A stretch of 38,847 bases of DNA from Verrucomicrobiota bacterium (GCA_008933015.1 WBXH01000006.1:1-38847); one strand, 5' to 3'. Counted from the stretch's first letter, positions 18,780 through 28,525 are shown. The notes: generated by a model from the letters alone, not told the origin. Program-made: numbers and translations.

Positions 18780-19729
18780 CAACTGCCTTCCCTCAAGGCA
18801 ACCCGATATCTGGGCCTCATCCAAGCCCATATCAAGAAGAGTAGTCCGACCAAAATCATAAACAGGGAAAGAAACTGACCCCTCGTGAAACTTCCGGTAA
18901 GCGGCGCATCCGGCTCTCGAAAACACTCACCAAAAATCCTAACCAAGGCATAACTGATAAAAAAAACTCCGGTGAGGACACCATCGGAAACCCTACACTT
19001 CGTCCGCATAAACCAAAGCAGTGAAAAAAGGAGCACTCCCTCCAAAGATGCCTCGATAAGTTGAGAGGGATATCGGGGTGCTATCTCGCCGGAAAGAAGG
19101 ACTCGCAGGGGCTCTGATTGAGCAACTCCGTTAAGAATAGCATCAGGGGAATTAAACTTGGGATCAAGGTCCGAAGTCCGGGAGATCAATCGCTCCAGGC
19201 TCTCGGGGGGATAAAGAAACATTTCCTTAGGAAATTGAACTGCCCAAGCGACATCCGTGATGCGTCCATACAACTCACCGTTGATGAAATTTGCACAACG
19301 CCCGAAAAAAAGACCGATTGGGGCAACCACCACGAGGTTATCTCCCAGATTCCTAAAAGAAAGACGATGCCGTCTGGCATACCAGAACGTGTAGAGCGCG
19401 AATCCGATAATGCCACCATGGCTTGCCATACCACCCTCCCAAACACGAAAGAAGATCAGGGGATCATGCAAAAATCGATCTGCATCATAGAACAGCAGGT
19501 AGCCAAGGCGACCTCCCAAGAGCACTCCAAACAAAGCGCCCATGGTTATAAAATCAACCACTTGGTCGGGCTTCAGATCCGAATACCCCTTTGCTGCCAA
19601 GCGTCTGTAAAGCAGAATACCCACAAGGAATCCGGCCAAATAAGAAAGACCATACCAACGAATTCCAATTTCTCCGCTGAAGCGGATTAAAAAAGGACTC
19701 AAATCATGGACATAGTATGCCAGAATCAT
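18779..19729 (-). CDS. lgt: Prolipoprotein diacylglyceryl transferase
   Basis: 316 aa; IRWYGLSYLAGFLVGILLYRR, GRCANFINGELYGRITDVAWAVQFP, RYPSQLIEASLEG, GECFREPDAPL. Confidence 0.95.
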   Translation of the reverse strand: MILAYYVHDLSPFLIRFSGEIGIRWYGLSYLAGFLVGILLYRRLAAKGYSDLKPDQVVDFITMGALFGVLLGGRLGYLLFYDADRFLHDPLIFFRVWEGGMASHGGIIGFALYTFWYARRHRLSFRNLGDNLVVVAPIGLFFGRCANFINGELYGRITDVAWAVQFPKEMFLYPPESLERLISRTSDLDPKFNSPDAILNGVAQSEPLRVLLSGEIAPRYPSQLIEASLEGVLLFSLLWFMRTKCRVSDGVLTGVFFISYALVRIFGECFREPDAPLTGSFTRGQFLSLFMILVGLLFLIWAWMRPRYRVALREGS

Positions 19730-19811
19730 GCTTTCTTATCCTCTCCGAGAAGAGGAATATCGGCAATTTCTTTGACACGGAAAGAGGCAGCTCGGATATG
19801 ATCAAGAAACT

Positions 19812-20048
19812 ATGAACTTACCCTCCACCCCCCGCATGTACGGGCACCTTTTCCTGCTTTGTTTTTCGCTCTGCCTCATTTCCTGCACAACACTCGAAAA
19901 CAGGAGGGATCTCTATTTCCCACAAAGAGTCCTTGGCCCTTACACCCGGGTGTTGAATCACGGCATCCCCAAGTGCAAACCGCCCCAAGTTAATGAGCAA
20001 AACCAACATCATTCCTCCGGCAAGGCGGTAATTCCGCAGCAGAGTTGA
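19812..20048 (+). CDS. Small putative lipoprotein
   Basis: 78 aa with signal peptide and lipobox-like LISC: MNLPSTPRMYGHLFLLCFSLCLISCTTLENRRDLYFPQRVLGPYTRVLNHGIPK; divergent from lgt. Confidence 0.5.
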   Translation: MNLPSTPRMYGHLFLLCFSLCLISCTTLENRRDLYFPQRVLGPYTRVLNHGIPKCKPPQVNEQNQHHSSGKAVIPQQS

Positions 20049-20069
20049 GAAGTCGTCGCTACCCGCCCC

Positions 20070-20849
20070 TTACGGGATAGGAGAAGAAGTTGACAATGAC
20101 GAACCCTTGGACACCTCACCTGAGCTGACCTTTTCCAAGATTGGTTGAATCGAGGGATCCACCTTTATCATAGCTTCGTTGAGGGTCTTACGGAGTACAT
20201 CGACCGCCGATTGATGATCCTGCGGATTTACAGAATGTTTAACACCATCCCGGGCGCTTGCCACCTTGGGGTCATCTTTCACTTTATCACGCGTTGCTGC
20301 CAGATGTGACCTTTCATCCGGAGTCAGGCTTGCAATGCTAGGTCTCGGATCATGGGGAGATTTCTTTCCTCCCCCTGAAATAGGTTTTTTCTGGGACTCG
20401 TGAGGCACGGGGGAGTGGTGAAAAGAAGATCCTTTGTGCTGAGCATTCATGGACTTGTCGGCTTCCTCCCCCTTTTTATGCTGCAGCATTTTATTCAGTA
20501 GTGGCTCGACGGAGGGGTCGGCTTGAATCATCGCCGCCCTGAGGGCCTTTAGTACTTCTTCCCGCTGTCTCTTTAACTCATCCAACTTCTGAGTTAGCAC
20601 CGGGTCTTTTTGGAGTGCCGCATCATGAGCGGCCTTCACCTGCTTCCTTTCCGCTCGTGTGAGCAGATCCAAAGGCTGCGGCGGGGGCTGTTGCGGCCCT
20701 TTAGGAACAATGACCGGAGCGTTTGTTTTCTCGAAGACATTCGTTGTCGTGGACTGACTACGAACATTCCATGAAAACAAGAACCCAGAGAAAAGGATCA
20801 GGAGCACATTCTTTAACGCATTGTTCATTGTGAGTTTTTTAAAAAACAT
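20070..20849 (-). CDS. Secreted protein with two internally duplicated helical repeats
   Basis: 259 aa; signal peptide; repeat units LTRAERKQVKAAHDAALQKDP...AAMIQADPSVEPLLNKM and LTPDERSHLAATRDKVKDDP...EAMIKVDPSIQPILEKV. Confidence 0.75.
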   Translation of the reverse strand: MFFKKLTMNNALKNVLLILFSGFLFSWNVRSQSTTTNVFEKTNAPVIVPKGPQQPPPQPLDLLTRAERKQVKAAHDAALQKDPVLTQKLDELKRQREEVLKALRAAMIQADPSVEPLLNKMLQHKKGEEADKSMNAQHKGSSFHHSPVPHESQKKPISGGGKKSPHDPRPSIASLTPDERSHLAATRDKVKDDPKVASARDGVKHSVNPQDHQSAVDVLRKTLNEAMIKVDPSIQPILEKVSSGEVSKGSSLSTSSPIP

Positions 20850-21032
20850 GTTCAGGAGGTCTGTGTGATAGGAAACCAGCTTTTGCGTTTATCTTCTGTA
20901 AGGAGAACACCACAGTTCTGGGGAAGTTGCAGAAACCTCGTGGTAGTCTTTTTTGGAAGCAGCCTGCTTATAGATTCCGGCAACTTCGATACCTAGGGCA
21001 ATACTTCGTTCCCCAACTAAAACCATCATGAA

Positions 21033-22274
21033 CTAAAGAGTCTCGGGCTTACCTAGCAGTTCAGCCACGCGTTGAAGAAGTCTGCCAGCGGCACCCCCAT
21101 CCAGCACTCGGTGATCAAAACTGAGTGTGAATTGAGCCTCCGTCACAGGCACAAAGGTTTGTTTTTCCGAATCCCAAAAAGGCGTCACGCGTCCAGCTCC
21201 CATACCGAGCAGAATACTCTGTTCAGGAAGGGGAATAGGGGTTGCCATCGTAAGTCCAAAGACTCCGTAATTCGTGATTGTTGCGATTGAACCTCCTGTG
21301 TCCGACCCTGGCAGACGGCGAGCGCGTGCCAGTTCGACAAGACGATTGTACCGCTCTACGAGATCCGCAAGAGGAAACTGATCGGCGTGGCGGATAACCG
21401 GGACAAGAACCCCGTCCTCGGCTTCAACCGCAAAACCAATATCCACGGAGCGGGGGTGGATCACGCGGTCGCCGATGAGTCGCCCCGCTGTCGCCGGCAT
21501 TTCCGAAAGTGCTATGGAAAGCGCCCTGAGGGCATAGAGAGCGGGACCAGCCTTGATGGTCTGCTTTTTGCGGTGAGCCAGCAGGATGTCGAGTTGAATG
21601 GGAAGGACAACAGTGGCCAGAGGTCTGGTCCAACTTCGACGCATCGCATCAGCAACAGCGACACGCATTGATGATGCAGGGGAAATTGTATTTCGCTCCA
21701 GATCCTGAAGAAAGCGCTCCAGATCATCAATGGTGACGCGGCCACCGGCTCCGCTCCCAGCCACTCCGGCCAAATCCGCGGCATGAAGTCCCAATTCTGC
21801 CATACGGGCCTTCATGCGAGGTGAGAGGAAACTAGCACCCCCGGCGTGAGCGGGAACGGGGAGTCCACTGACGGTTGGTTCGACGGTTTTACCAAGTGCT
21901 TTTGTCTTGGCTACAACTTCACCCTTTTTTAAGTCGGTCTCTTTTTTCTTCTTGGGTTTTTCGACGGGAGGCGGAGGAACGTCATTCAGTCCCAGTCTTT
22001 CCGCATCATCGTCGCTGATCTCAAGGTATCCCAGAGTCGCGCCGACGGCATAACTTTCCCCGACAACCGCGATGAGTTCCTTCAAAATTCCCCCACATGG
22101 GGCGGTGACTCCCATCACTGCCTTGTTGGTCTCTACTTCTAGGAGGTCCGTGTCAGCCTCCACGCGCTCCCCAACTTTGAATGCAGCGCTCACGATGGTC
22201 GCCTCCGCGATGGATTCCCCGAGTTGGGGCATGATAATCGGAAGGAGATGCATGGAGTCGGGTGATGGAAACAT
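21033..22274 (-). CDS. pdhC: Dihydrolipoamide acetyltransferase (E2 of pyruvate dehydrogenase complex)
   Basis: IIMPQLGESIAEATIVSAAFKVGERVEADTDLLEVETNKAVMGV (lipoyl domain), E3-binding region FLSPRMKARMAELGLHAADLAGVAGSGAGGRVTIDDL, SFDHRVLDGGAAGRLL. ATG at 22274 is more plausible than 22355, which lies inside the E1-beta gene. Confidence 0.92.
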   Translation of the reverse strand: MFPSPDSMHLLPIIMPQLGESIAEATIVSAAFKVGERVEADTDLLEVETNKAVMGVTAPCGGILKELIAVVGESYAVGATLGYLEISDDDAERLGLNDVPPPPVEKPKKKKETDLKKGEVVAKTKALGKTVEPTVSGLPVPAHAGGASFLSPRMKARMAELGLHAADLAGVAGSGAGGRVTIDDLERFLQDLERNTISPASSMRVAVADAMRRSWTRPLATVVLPIQLDILLAHRKKQTIKAGPALYALRALSIALSEMPATAGRLIGDRVIHPRSVDIGFAVEAEDGVLVPVIRHADQFPLADLVERYNRLVELARARRLPGSDTGGSIATITNYGVFGLTMATPIPLPEQSILLGMGAGRVTPFWDSEKQTFVPVTEAQFTLSFDHRVLDGGAAGRLLQRVAELLGKPETL

Positions 22275-22288
22275 GGTATCGTCTTGGT

Positions 22289-23257
22289 TTAGAGTTCCAA
22301 AAGTTGTCGCAGGGAGTTGGCAACCGAAGAAGCTGTCGGGCGATGTGTTCCCCACAGCGCGGGGTGATATGGCACAGGGGTTTCCTTGGCGTTAAGACGT
22401 TGAGGCGGGGCATCCAGCAACCCGAATCCCTCCGTGGCAACTCGCGCAATCACCTCGGCTGCAACTCCTCCCCATGGCCAAGCCTCCCCCACAACCAGCA
22501 ACCTTCCCGTCCGGGCAACGGATGCCAGAATCGTGTCGGTGTCGATGGGTCTTACCGTACGAAGATCGACCACCTCGATGTCATAGCCATCATGAGTCAA
22601 TTCCTCCGCAGCGGCCAGGGCTTCATGAACCATCGCGCTGTAGGCGACGACCGTGGCGTCCCTGCCTTGGCGTGCAATCTTGGCCTTTCCGAAGGGCAAC
22701 ACCGTCTCTGGCAATTTGTCTGCCTTGAGATGGTAATAGAGAAATTTATGCTCACAGAAAATCACAGGATCATCCAAGGCCACAGCTTCGAGAAGCATTG
22801 TGTAAGCATCCTCGACGGTTGCGGGCGTCATGACGATGAGGCCAGGGTAATGTGCATAGATCGCCTCCATGCTCTGACTGTGGAAAGGACCGCCTCCCGG
22901 AGTTCCTCCGCTCGGAAGACGCACAACCAAGGGGCAAGGAGTTCCGGTACGGTAGTGCAGCGTGGCTGCCTGATTGACGATCTGGTTAAATCCGCACGTG
23001 GAGAAGTCAGCGAACTGCATCTCAATGATCGGTCGCATCCCCTCAACCGCGGCACCGATCGCCAGTCCAACCATGGCGTCCTCGCTGATTGGTGAGTCAA
23101 GGACGCGTCCCGGGAATTCCTTGGCAAGATTCTTTGTTGCTTTGAAAGCGCCACCGAATCCCCCGATATCCTGACCGTAAATAAAGACACGGGGATCATC
23201 CTGCAGGGCTTTTTGTTGAGCCAATCTTATTGCTTCGAGATAGGTGATGGCGCTCAT
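22289..23257 (-). CDS. pdhB: Pyruvate dehydrogenase E1 component, beta subunit
   Basis: 322 aa; ITYLEAIRLAQQKALQDDPRVFIYGQDIGGFGGAFKATKNLAKEFPGRVLDSPISEDAMVGLAIGAA. Confidence 0.94.
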   Translation of the reverse strand: MSAITYLEAIRLAQQKALQDDPRVFIYGQDIGGFGGAFKATKNLAKEFPGRVLDSPISEDAMVGLAIGAAVEGMRPIIEMQFADFSTCGFNQIVNQAATLHYRTGTPCPLVVRLPSGGTPGGGPFHSQSMEAIYAHYPGLIVMTPATVEDAYTMLLEAVALDDPVIFCEHKFLYYHLKADKLPETVLPFGKAKIARQGRDATVVAYSAMVHEALAAAEELTHDGYDIEVVDLRTVRPIDTDTILASVARTGRLLVVGEAWPWGGVAAEVIARVATEGFGLLDAPPQRLNAKETPVPYHPALWGTHRPTASSVANSLRQLLEL

Positions 23258-24315
23258 TGCCGTTCTTCCGGATACCGGGAGTTCTGTTGACTATCCAAGC
23301 AGGAAAATGCGTTCCAATCCTCTTCGGAGGGATCAGGTGAGGGCTCCCTCAAAACCTTGGAAGACGTTTCCTCAACTTCCTTTTCGACGATCTTTTGCCA
23401 ATCCGCTGCCTCCTCCCCAGTAAGCCAACCTTTTTCCAGAAGCGTGGTGCGGGCCAGATCCAAGCAGTCCCCACCCAAAGAACTTTCTTTCATCGCCGCA
23501 GGAATATAGGAGGCATCATCGTGCTCTCCATGACCCACAAGCCTTAGAAGATCTGCGACCACAAGCTGTGGACCCTCTCCGGATCGGGCGGCCGAGACAG
23601 CTTCTCCGATCACACTGAGGCAGTCCATCAGATCGTTACCCACGGCCCGTCGCCCCCTCACACCATACCCCTCGGCTCGGACGAGAAGATCATTGCAGGC
23701 GAATTGACGGTCATTCGGAGTGGAGTAGGAAAACTGATTATTAGCGACCACAACGACGATCGGGAGTTTTTCAACACCGGCAAGGTTCATCCCCTCGTGG
23801 AAACTCCCTGTGGAAGTTCCACCTTCACCAATACAGGTCCCCCCAACTGCGCCCGTCTCACCACGGAAGCGCTTGGCCATCAAGCCGCCACAAACCGTCG
23901 AGACCATTGCTCCCAAGTGACTGATCATCGCGTGATATCCTTCCGAAGGACGTCCCCGATGAATGTTTCCATCCCTCCCCCTCATCGAGCCGAGTGATGA
24001 TCCAAGGTAGGTGCGCATCGTGTCCAGAATCGTATCTCCGAAGGCCATCCTGCCTGCTTGATCGCGAATAAGCGGGGCATAGACATCACCACGGCGCAGG
24101 TGAATGCCAAGGGAGACACTCAAGGCCTCTTGTCCCCGGCCAAGGAATACGCCGCCGACAATTTTTCCCGATCTGTAGAGAACGGCCAACTTCTCTTCAA
24201 GGATCCGTGCCTCCAGCATAATCCGGTAAGCTCGGCGTGCATTTTCCCGCGTGACCTCAGGAGAGTGCTTCGTGGCACGCGGGCCATCGGAGTCTGAAGC
24301 TTTACCCAAAGTCAT
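23254..24315 (-). CDS. pdhA: Pyruvate dehydrogenase E1 component, alpha subunit
   Basis: 353 aa; MLEARILEEKLAVLYRSGKIVGGVFLGRGQEALSVSLG; ThDP-binding GGTCIGEGGTSTGSFHEGMNLAGVEKLPIVVVVANNQ. Overlaps pdhB by 4 nt. Confidence 0.94.
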   Translation of the reverse strand: MTLGKASDSDGPRATKHSPEVTRENARRAYRIMLEARILEEKLAVLYRSGKIVGGVFLGRGQEALSVSLGIHLRRGDVYAPLIRDQAGRMAFGDTILDTMRTYLGSSLGSMRGRDGNIHRGRPSEGYHAMISHLGAMVSTVCGGLMAKRFRGETGAVGGTCIGEGGTSTGSFHEGMNLAGVEKLPIVVVVANNQFSYSTPNDRQFACNDLLVRAEGYGVRGRRAVGNDLMDCLSVIGEAVSAARSGEGPQLVVADLLRLVGHGEHDDASYIPAAMKESSLGGDCLDLARTTLLEKGWLTGEEAADWQKIVEKEVEETSSKVLREPSPDPSEEDWNAFSCLDSQQNSRYPEERQ

Positions 24316-24485
24316 TGGTTTATATTAGGGTAACTCCCTGAAAATAAGGAGCATTTTGTTAGATGGTAAGGAGCGCTCTGAAGTTCGGAAGAACGTTTCG
24401 CTAGGAACGTATTCCGGTCGGAAAGACAAAAATTCCCGTGATGACAGAATGATGAAACCAAGCCCAAAAAATTCAGAGAAAAGTG

Positions 24486-24896
24486 TCAGGGAAGAGATTT
24501 CCAGAGCAACACCATGATCATGGCTAGCACAGCGCAAAGCAGGAGAAACTGGAGCCTTGCCGAGCGCTCCTCAGGCTTGGTCATACGGCGGCTTCCTGTA
24601 GAACTTGTTGAGGGACTATGGCGCTTGTCACGTGGCCGGCTAAGACCATCGGCATACGTGGCTGTCGCAATCGCTCGGAGCTTGATCATCTCCTCTTGTC
24701 TGCGTGCTTTCTCAGCCACCTCTTTGGGCAGATCTTCTACGCGTTGCTTCATCTTCTCCTCAAGCTTCCTCAGTTCGAGTTCACGCTTACGGAGATCTTC
24801 CAAATCCCGGTCGAGACGGGAACGGCTCTCGGCGTGTGTCGAGGCCGATGTCACAGGGCGTGATCCCCTGTGGTTACTAGGTGAGCGAAAAGCCAT
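24486..24896 (-). CDS. Hypothetical coiled-coil protein with C-terminal TM segment
   Basis: 136 aa; heptad-like DRDLEDLRKRELELRKLEEKMKQRVEDLPKEVAEKARRQEEMIKL, basic linker, C-terminal FLLLCAVLAMIMVLLWKSLP. Confidence 0.7.
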   Translation of the reverse strand: MAFRSPSNHRGSRPVTSASTHAESRSRLDRDLEDLRKRELELRKLEEKMKQRVEDLPKEVAEKARRQEEMIKLRAIATATYADGLSRPRDKRHSPSTSSTGSRRMTKPEERSARLQFLLLCAVLAMIMVLLWKSLP

Positions 24897-24915
24897 ATTC
24901 CTAATCTTAAAAAGA

Positions 24916-25551
24916 TTATCTTGGAGCGGCAGTCATCAGATGCCAGATCCAAACAATGAGAGCAATCGTTCCAAGAACGAGGAGAGGCAATGTGAATGCA
25001 AGACCATTCCTCAACCAGTGGGAAAAACCCTGATCTCCAATGTCGGGGAAGAGTGAACCTCCCGATCCTTCTTCGTAAGGCATACCATCGTCCTGGTTTG
25101 ATATCGGAGTGATTTTGGCATGAAGTCGCGCATAGGCTGACCTTGCCTCGTCAACAATACCAAGCGAACGGGTCAACTCGCGTGAGAGATCACGACCACC
25201 CCATGACTTTGGATCTATTCCCTCAAGATTATGCAGGTGCTCCGCGAAGATATCCTGAATATTGTTGAGTTGCTCAAGGCGGCGTTGAGTTTCCTCCGTC
25301 TCTCGTTGGACAAGAATAATGGATCGCCCCAATTTGTCGGCCATCTCATTGCGTCCGCGTTCCAGATCGTCTTGCCTGCGGGTGAGCTCCTCAAGGCGAA
25401 GCTTTTCTTTCTCAATGAGGTCCTGCCTCTGCCTCAACTCCAGAAGCTCTGATTGGGCGCGTTTTACCTGATTCTGAAGTTCTTCTGCCGATGGGGTCTC
25501 TTCGAGATCCAACAGCTCATCGTGGGTGTCTTGAAAGTCGGACATGACCAC
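24916..25551 (-). CDS. Hypothetical coiled-coil protein with C-terminal TM segment
   Basis: 211 aa; long Glu/Arg/Leu-rich coiled coil, then C-terminal HWLRNGLAFTLPLLVLGTIALIVWIWHLM; 19 nt upstream of the 136-aa gene. Confidence 0.75.
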   Translation of the reverse strand: MVMSDFQDTHDELLDLEETPSAEELQNQVKRAQSELLELRQRQDLIEKEKLRLEELTRRQDDLERGRNEMADKLGRSIILVQRETEETQRRLEQLNNIQDIFAEHLHNLEGIDPKSWGGRDLSRELTRSLGIVDEARSAYARLHAKITPISNQDDGMPYEEGSGGSLFPDIGDQGFSHWLRNGLAFTLPLLVLGTIALIVWIWHLMTAAPR

Positions 25552-25622
25552 AATATGTAGCGTAACTGAACTTTTTTGGCTCTAAAAATCTTCCATTAGG
25601 GGGATTATTTATCCCTTCTTAC

Positions 25623-26303
25623 TCATCCAAATATAGCCGACCCGACCCTGCAAAGGGTCGCCCCCTCCTCCACCGCCACCTCGAAATCCCCGCTCATTCC
25701 CATGGAGAGAGCGGACAGGGGAATTCCGGTCTGTTTCGCAAGGCGATCCCGCAGTTCACGTAATCCGGAAAAATAACGCCGTGAAAATTCCGCCTCAGCG
25801 GAAAGAGGGGCCATTGTCATGAGACCTTCAACCTGCAGGCGAGGCATCGTCAGGAGATCCCCGATGATCGCTTCGAGATTCTGGGGTTCAAAGCCCTGCT
25901 TACTTCCCTCCCCCGAGACGTTCACCTCAAGAAGCACCCTTGGAAACAATCCCAATTCGGCTCCGATCCTGTCGATATCACGTGCGGTGCCAAGTTTATC
26001 AACGCCATGGATAAGTTCAAAAAGAGGAAGTATCTTGCGCACCTTGTTGGACTGGAGATGGCCTATGAAATGCCAGCGCAACCGCGCAGGCAGAAGAGGT
26101 ATCTTTAGTATAGCCTCCTGGATACGACTTTCCCCGAAGATCTCCTGCCCAGACTCGGAGGCCTCCCGTATGAGTTCCGGAGGGTAGGTTTTTGAGACAG
26201 CCACCAATTCGATCTCAGCCGGATCGCGTCCGGACCTGAGAGCAGCTCCAGCGATGCGTTCACGGACTTGCTGAAGTTTTGATGCAATGACAGGGTTGAT
26301 CAT
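25623..26303 (-). CDS. YggS family pyridoxal phosphate-binding protein
   Basis: LVAVSKTYPPELIREASESGQEIFGESRIQEAILK, RWHFIGHLQSNKVRKILPLFELIHGVDK, LSMGMSGDFEVAVEEGATLCRVGSAIFG; likely start MINPVIASKL at 26303. Confidence 0.93.
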   Translation of the reverse strand: MINPVIASKLQQVRERIAGAALRSGRDPAEIELVAVSKTYPPELIREASESGQEIFGESRIQEAILKIPLLPARLRWHFIGHLQSNKVRKILPLFELIHGVDKLGTARDIDRIGAELGLFPRVLLEVNVSGEGSKQGFEPQNLEAIIGDLLTMPRLQVEGLMTMAPLSAEAEFSRRYFSGLRELRDRLAKQTGIPLSALSMGMSGDFEVAVEEGATLCRVGSAIFG

Positions 26304-26365
26304 GGTTGAGAAATGATGGTTTTTTTCTTGGAGTGCCGAGCGAGTCTGCATACAGATTCTGATTC

Positions 26366-27265
26366 ATGCAACTTGAGGGCTTCAAGGTCTTCTGTGACCT
26401 TTGTGACACAGGCAGCTTCTCACGTGCGGCGGAAGCAAGCGGCATCACTCAAAGTGCGGTAAGCCAACAGATCCGCGCGGTTGAAAAACGTTTTGGAGTT
26501 CCCTTGATCGACAGAAACAGTGGCAACTTCATGCTGACTCCCGAAGGATACGTCTATCTAGAGGCCTGCCGCGATATTCTAGCCCGCCTGGATAGCTTGG
26601 GGACCCGCTTCAGGATTGCCCGCGGCGAGTTGGGTGGACGACTCCGTGTCGCAAGCGTCATCAGCATCGCGCTCCACAATCTTCCCCCGCTGCTCAAGCA
26701 GTTCCGCAAAGCCCATCCCGGAGTTGAGGTCTTGGTCGACTATCGCAAGGCAGAGGAGATTTATGATGCCGTGGGGGATGGTCGCGCCGACCTTGGATTA
26801 GTGGCCTACCCAAAAGCCCGCCTAGGCTTACGGGCCATGACCCTCTGGAGGGAGAGGATGGTCTTGATCATGCCTCCCGACCATCAGTTGAAGGGAAAAC
26901 GTCCGGTCGAACTTTCACAACTGGAGGGCCGACGCTTTGTTGGACTGACTCCTGATATTCCCACACGTCAACACCTTGACAAGGTCTTCAAAAAAGCAGG
27001 AGTGAAGATCACCTACCTGGCCGAATTCGAAAACATCGAAACCGTCAAAGCGGCGGTAGAAGCGGAGCAGGCCCTCGCCATTATTCCTGAGACCTCCGTT
27101 CGTCAGGAAATCAAGCAAGGGGCACTCTCCTCTCGCCAGATCCATGCCGAGCGACTCTGGCGACCTATGGGAGCGATCACCAGAAGGCCAATCCCAGAGA
27201 AACCATCACTCCTGGAATTTCTCAGCCTGCTTTCTCCCAGAGCGAAGGCACTGATTCAGGAATAA
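26366..27265 (+). CDS. LysR-family transcriptional regulator
   Basis: N-terminal HTH MQLEGFKVFCDLCDTGSFSRAAEASGITQSAVSQQIRAVEKRFGVPLIDR; C-terminal substrate-binding-like domain. Confidence 0.95.
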   Translation: MQLEGFKVFCDLCDTGSFSRAAEASGITQSAVSQQIRAVEKRFGVPLIDRNSGNFMLTPEGYVYLEACRDILARLDSLGTRFRIARGELGGRLRVASVISIALHNLPPLLKQFRKAHPGVEVLVDYRKAEEIYDAVGDGRADLGLVAYPKARLGLRAMTLWRERMVLIMPPDHQLKGKRPVELSQLEGRRFVGLTPDIPTRQHLDKVFKKAGVKITYLAEFENIETVKAAVEAEQALAIIPETSVRQEIKQGALSSRQIHAERLWRPMGAITRRPIPEKPSLLEFLSLLSPRAKALIQE

Positions 27266-27407
27266 CGTTCGCTCTCAAAGAGGAAGGTGAGACAGAGGAG
27301 GGCTCCTCCAAGCCCATTCATCTCATCATCCACTCGGCTTCAAGGATTCCCATCGTTTTTTCCATGATCTCTGACGTGCATCTTTTGGAATTTCTGTCAG
27401 GTTCTAA

Positions 27408-28415
27408 ATGATCATGTTCCGAAGACTTTACATCCGCTGTTTGACCTCTCTTCCGCTTGTCACGATTGTCCTATTTCTAGTCTTGGGAATACTGCCCGGT
27501 GTTGCAGCCGAAGTGCTCACCAACGGATCCATTCAGGCACCTACTCCACTCGCTACTACATCCGTCATTTCTGGCAATCAGGTTGGAGCCCTCACTAATA
27601 CCGCTGCAACCAACCCCACAGCCACCTCTTCAGCACCGGCATCGGTTGCGCAACAAGCCATGGCGATGCAGACACCGAGTTCCTTGAACAATTCCGCAGG
27701 GGGGCGAAGCAGTTATTCCTCCATACATGTTGACGGTCCATACATCGCCATGACTTTTGATGACGGACCGGACGCAACCCTGACTCCCCACTTGCTCGAC
27801 ATCCTCAAGGAGCGCCATATACATGCGACCTTCTTCGTTCTTGGTCAACGGGTTCAGGAACACCCCGAAATCATGGTGCGTGCCGTGGCGGAGGGCCATC
27901 AGATAGGGAACCATAGCTGGGATCACCCTCCGCTCAACAAGTTGGCCGAAGGAGGACTAAGGCACCAACTGGCGGATACTTCAGATCTCATCAAACAGAC
28001 AATCGGCAAAGCTCCAGACATCATGCGTCCGCCCTATGGGGCCACCAGCCCGAGACTGAGTCGCGCCATCGAGAAGGAATATGGCATGAAGGTGATCCTC
28101 TGGTCCGTCGACCCCTTCGACTGGAAGAATCCCGGCTCCAAGGTTGTTACAGAAAGAATTCTCTCGGGATGGAAGGGGAGCAGTGGGGCCAAACCGGGCG
28201 CCATCATCCTCTCCCATGACATTCACAAGGGAACCATCGACGCAATGCCCGCCACACTCGATGCCCTCCTCGCAAAGGGATACAAGTTTGTGACCGTGGA
28301 TGAATTACTCGCCTTGGAGACCAAAAGTCCGGTTGCAACTCCGAGTGCATCGGCTGCATCCCCTGCCCCTTCTCCGCATAAGACCAAAAGGTCGAGGAAT
28401 AAAACTTCTCAATAA
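27408..28415 (+). CDS. Polysaccharide deacetylase (NodB homology domain), secreted
   Basis: Signal peptide, Ala/Thr/Ser-rich linker, then YIAMTFDDGPDATLTPHLLDILKERHIHATFFVLGQRV, GNHSWDHPPLNKL, RPPYGATSPRLSRAI. Confidence 0.95.
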   Translation: MIMFRRLYIRCLTSLPLVTIVLFLVLGILPGVAAEVLTNGSIQAPTPLATTSVISGNQVGALTNTAATNPTATSSAPASVAQQAMAMQTPSSLNNSAGGRSSYSSIHVDGPYIAMTFDDGPDATLTPHLLDILKERHIHATFFVLGQRVQEHPEIMVRAVAEGHQIGNHSWDHPPLNKLAEGGLRHQLADTSDLIKQTIGKAPDIMRPPYGATSPRLSRAIEKEYGMKVILWSVDPFDWKNPGSKVVTERILSGWKGSSGAKPGAIILSHDIHKGTIDAMPATLDALLAKGYKFVTVDELLALETKSPVATPSASAASPAPSPHKTKRSRNKTSQ

Positions 28416-28525
28416 AAGTTTTTATTCCCCTGATAGAAGGCTCAAGCGAGCTTCATACTTATGCTAGGGCAAACATAGGCAAATAACGCCCAAGCTAGAA
28501 GAACCCAACTCACCGAGCTTATTTC

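Noticed and set aside
24325-24537. 70-aa minus-strand ORF between pdhA and the 136-aa coiled-coil gene
   Set aside because: Overlaps the 136-aa gene in another frame, with no motif or start context supporting it.
28405-28430. AATAAAAGTTTTTATT palindrome at the end of the NodB deacetylase gene as a terminator
   Set aside because: All A/T stem of 7 bp with a 2-nt loop; not stable enough to call a terminator.
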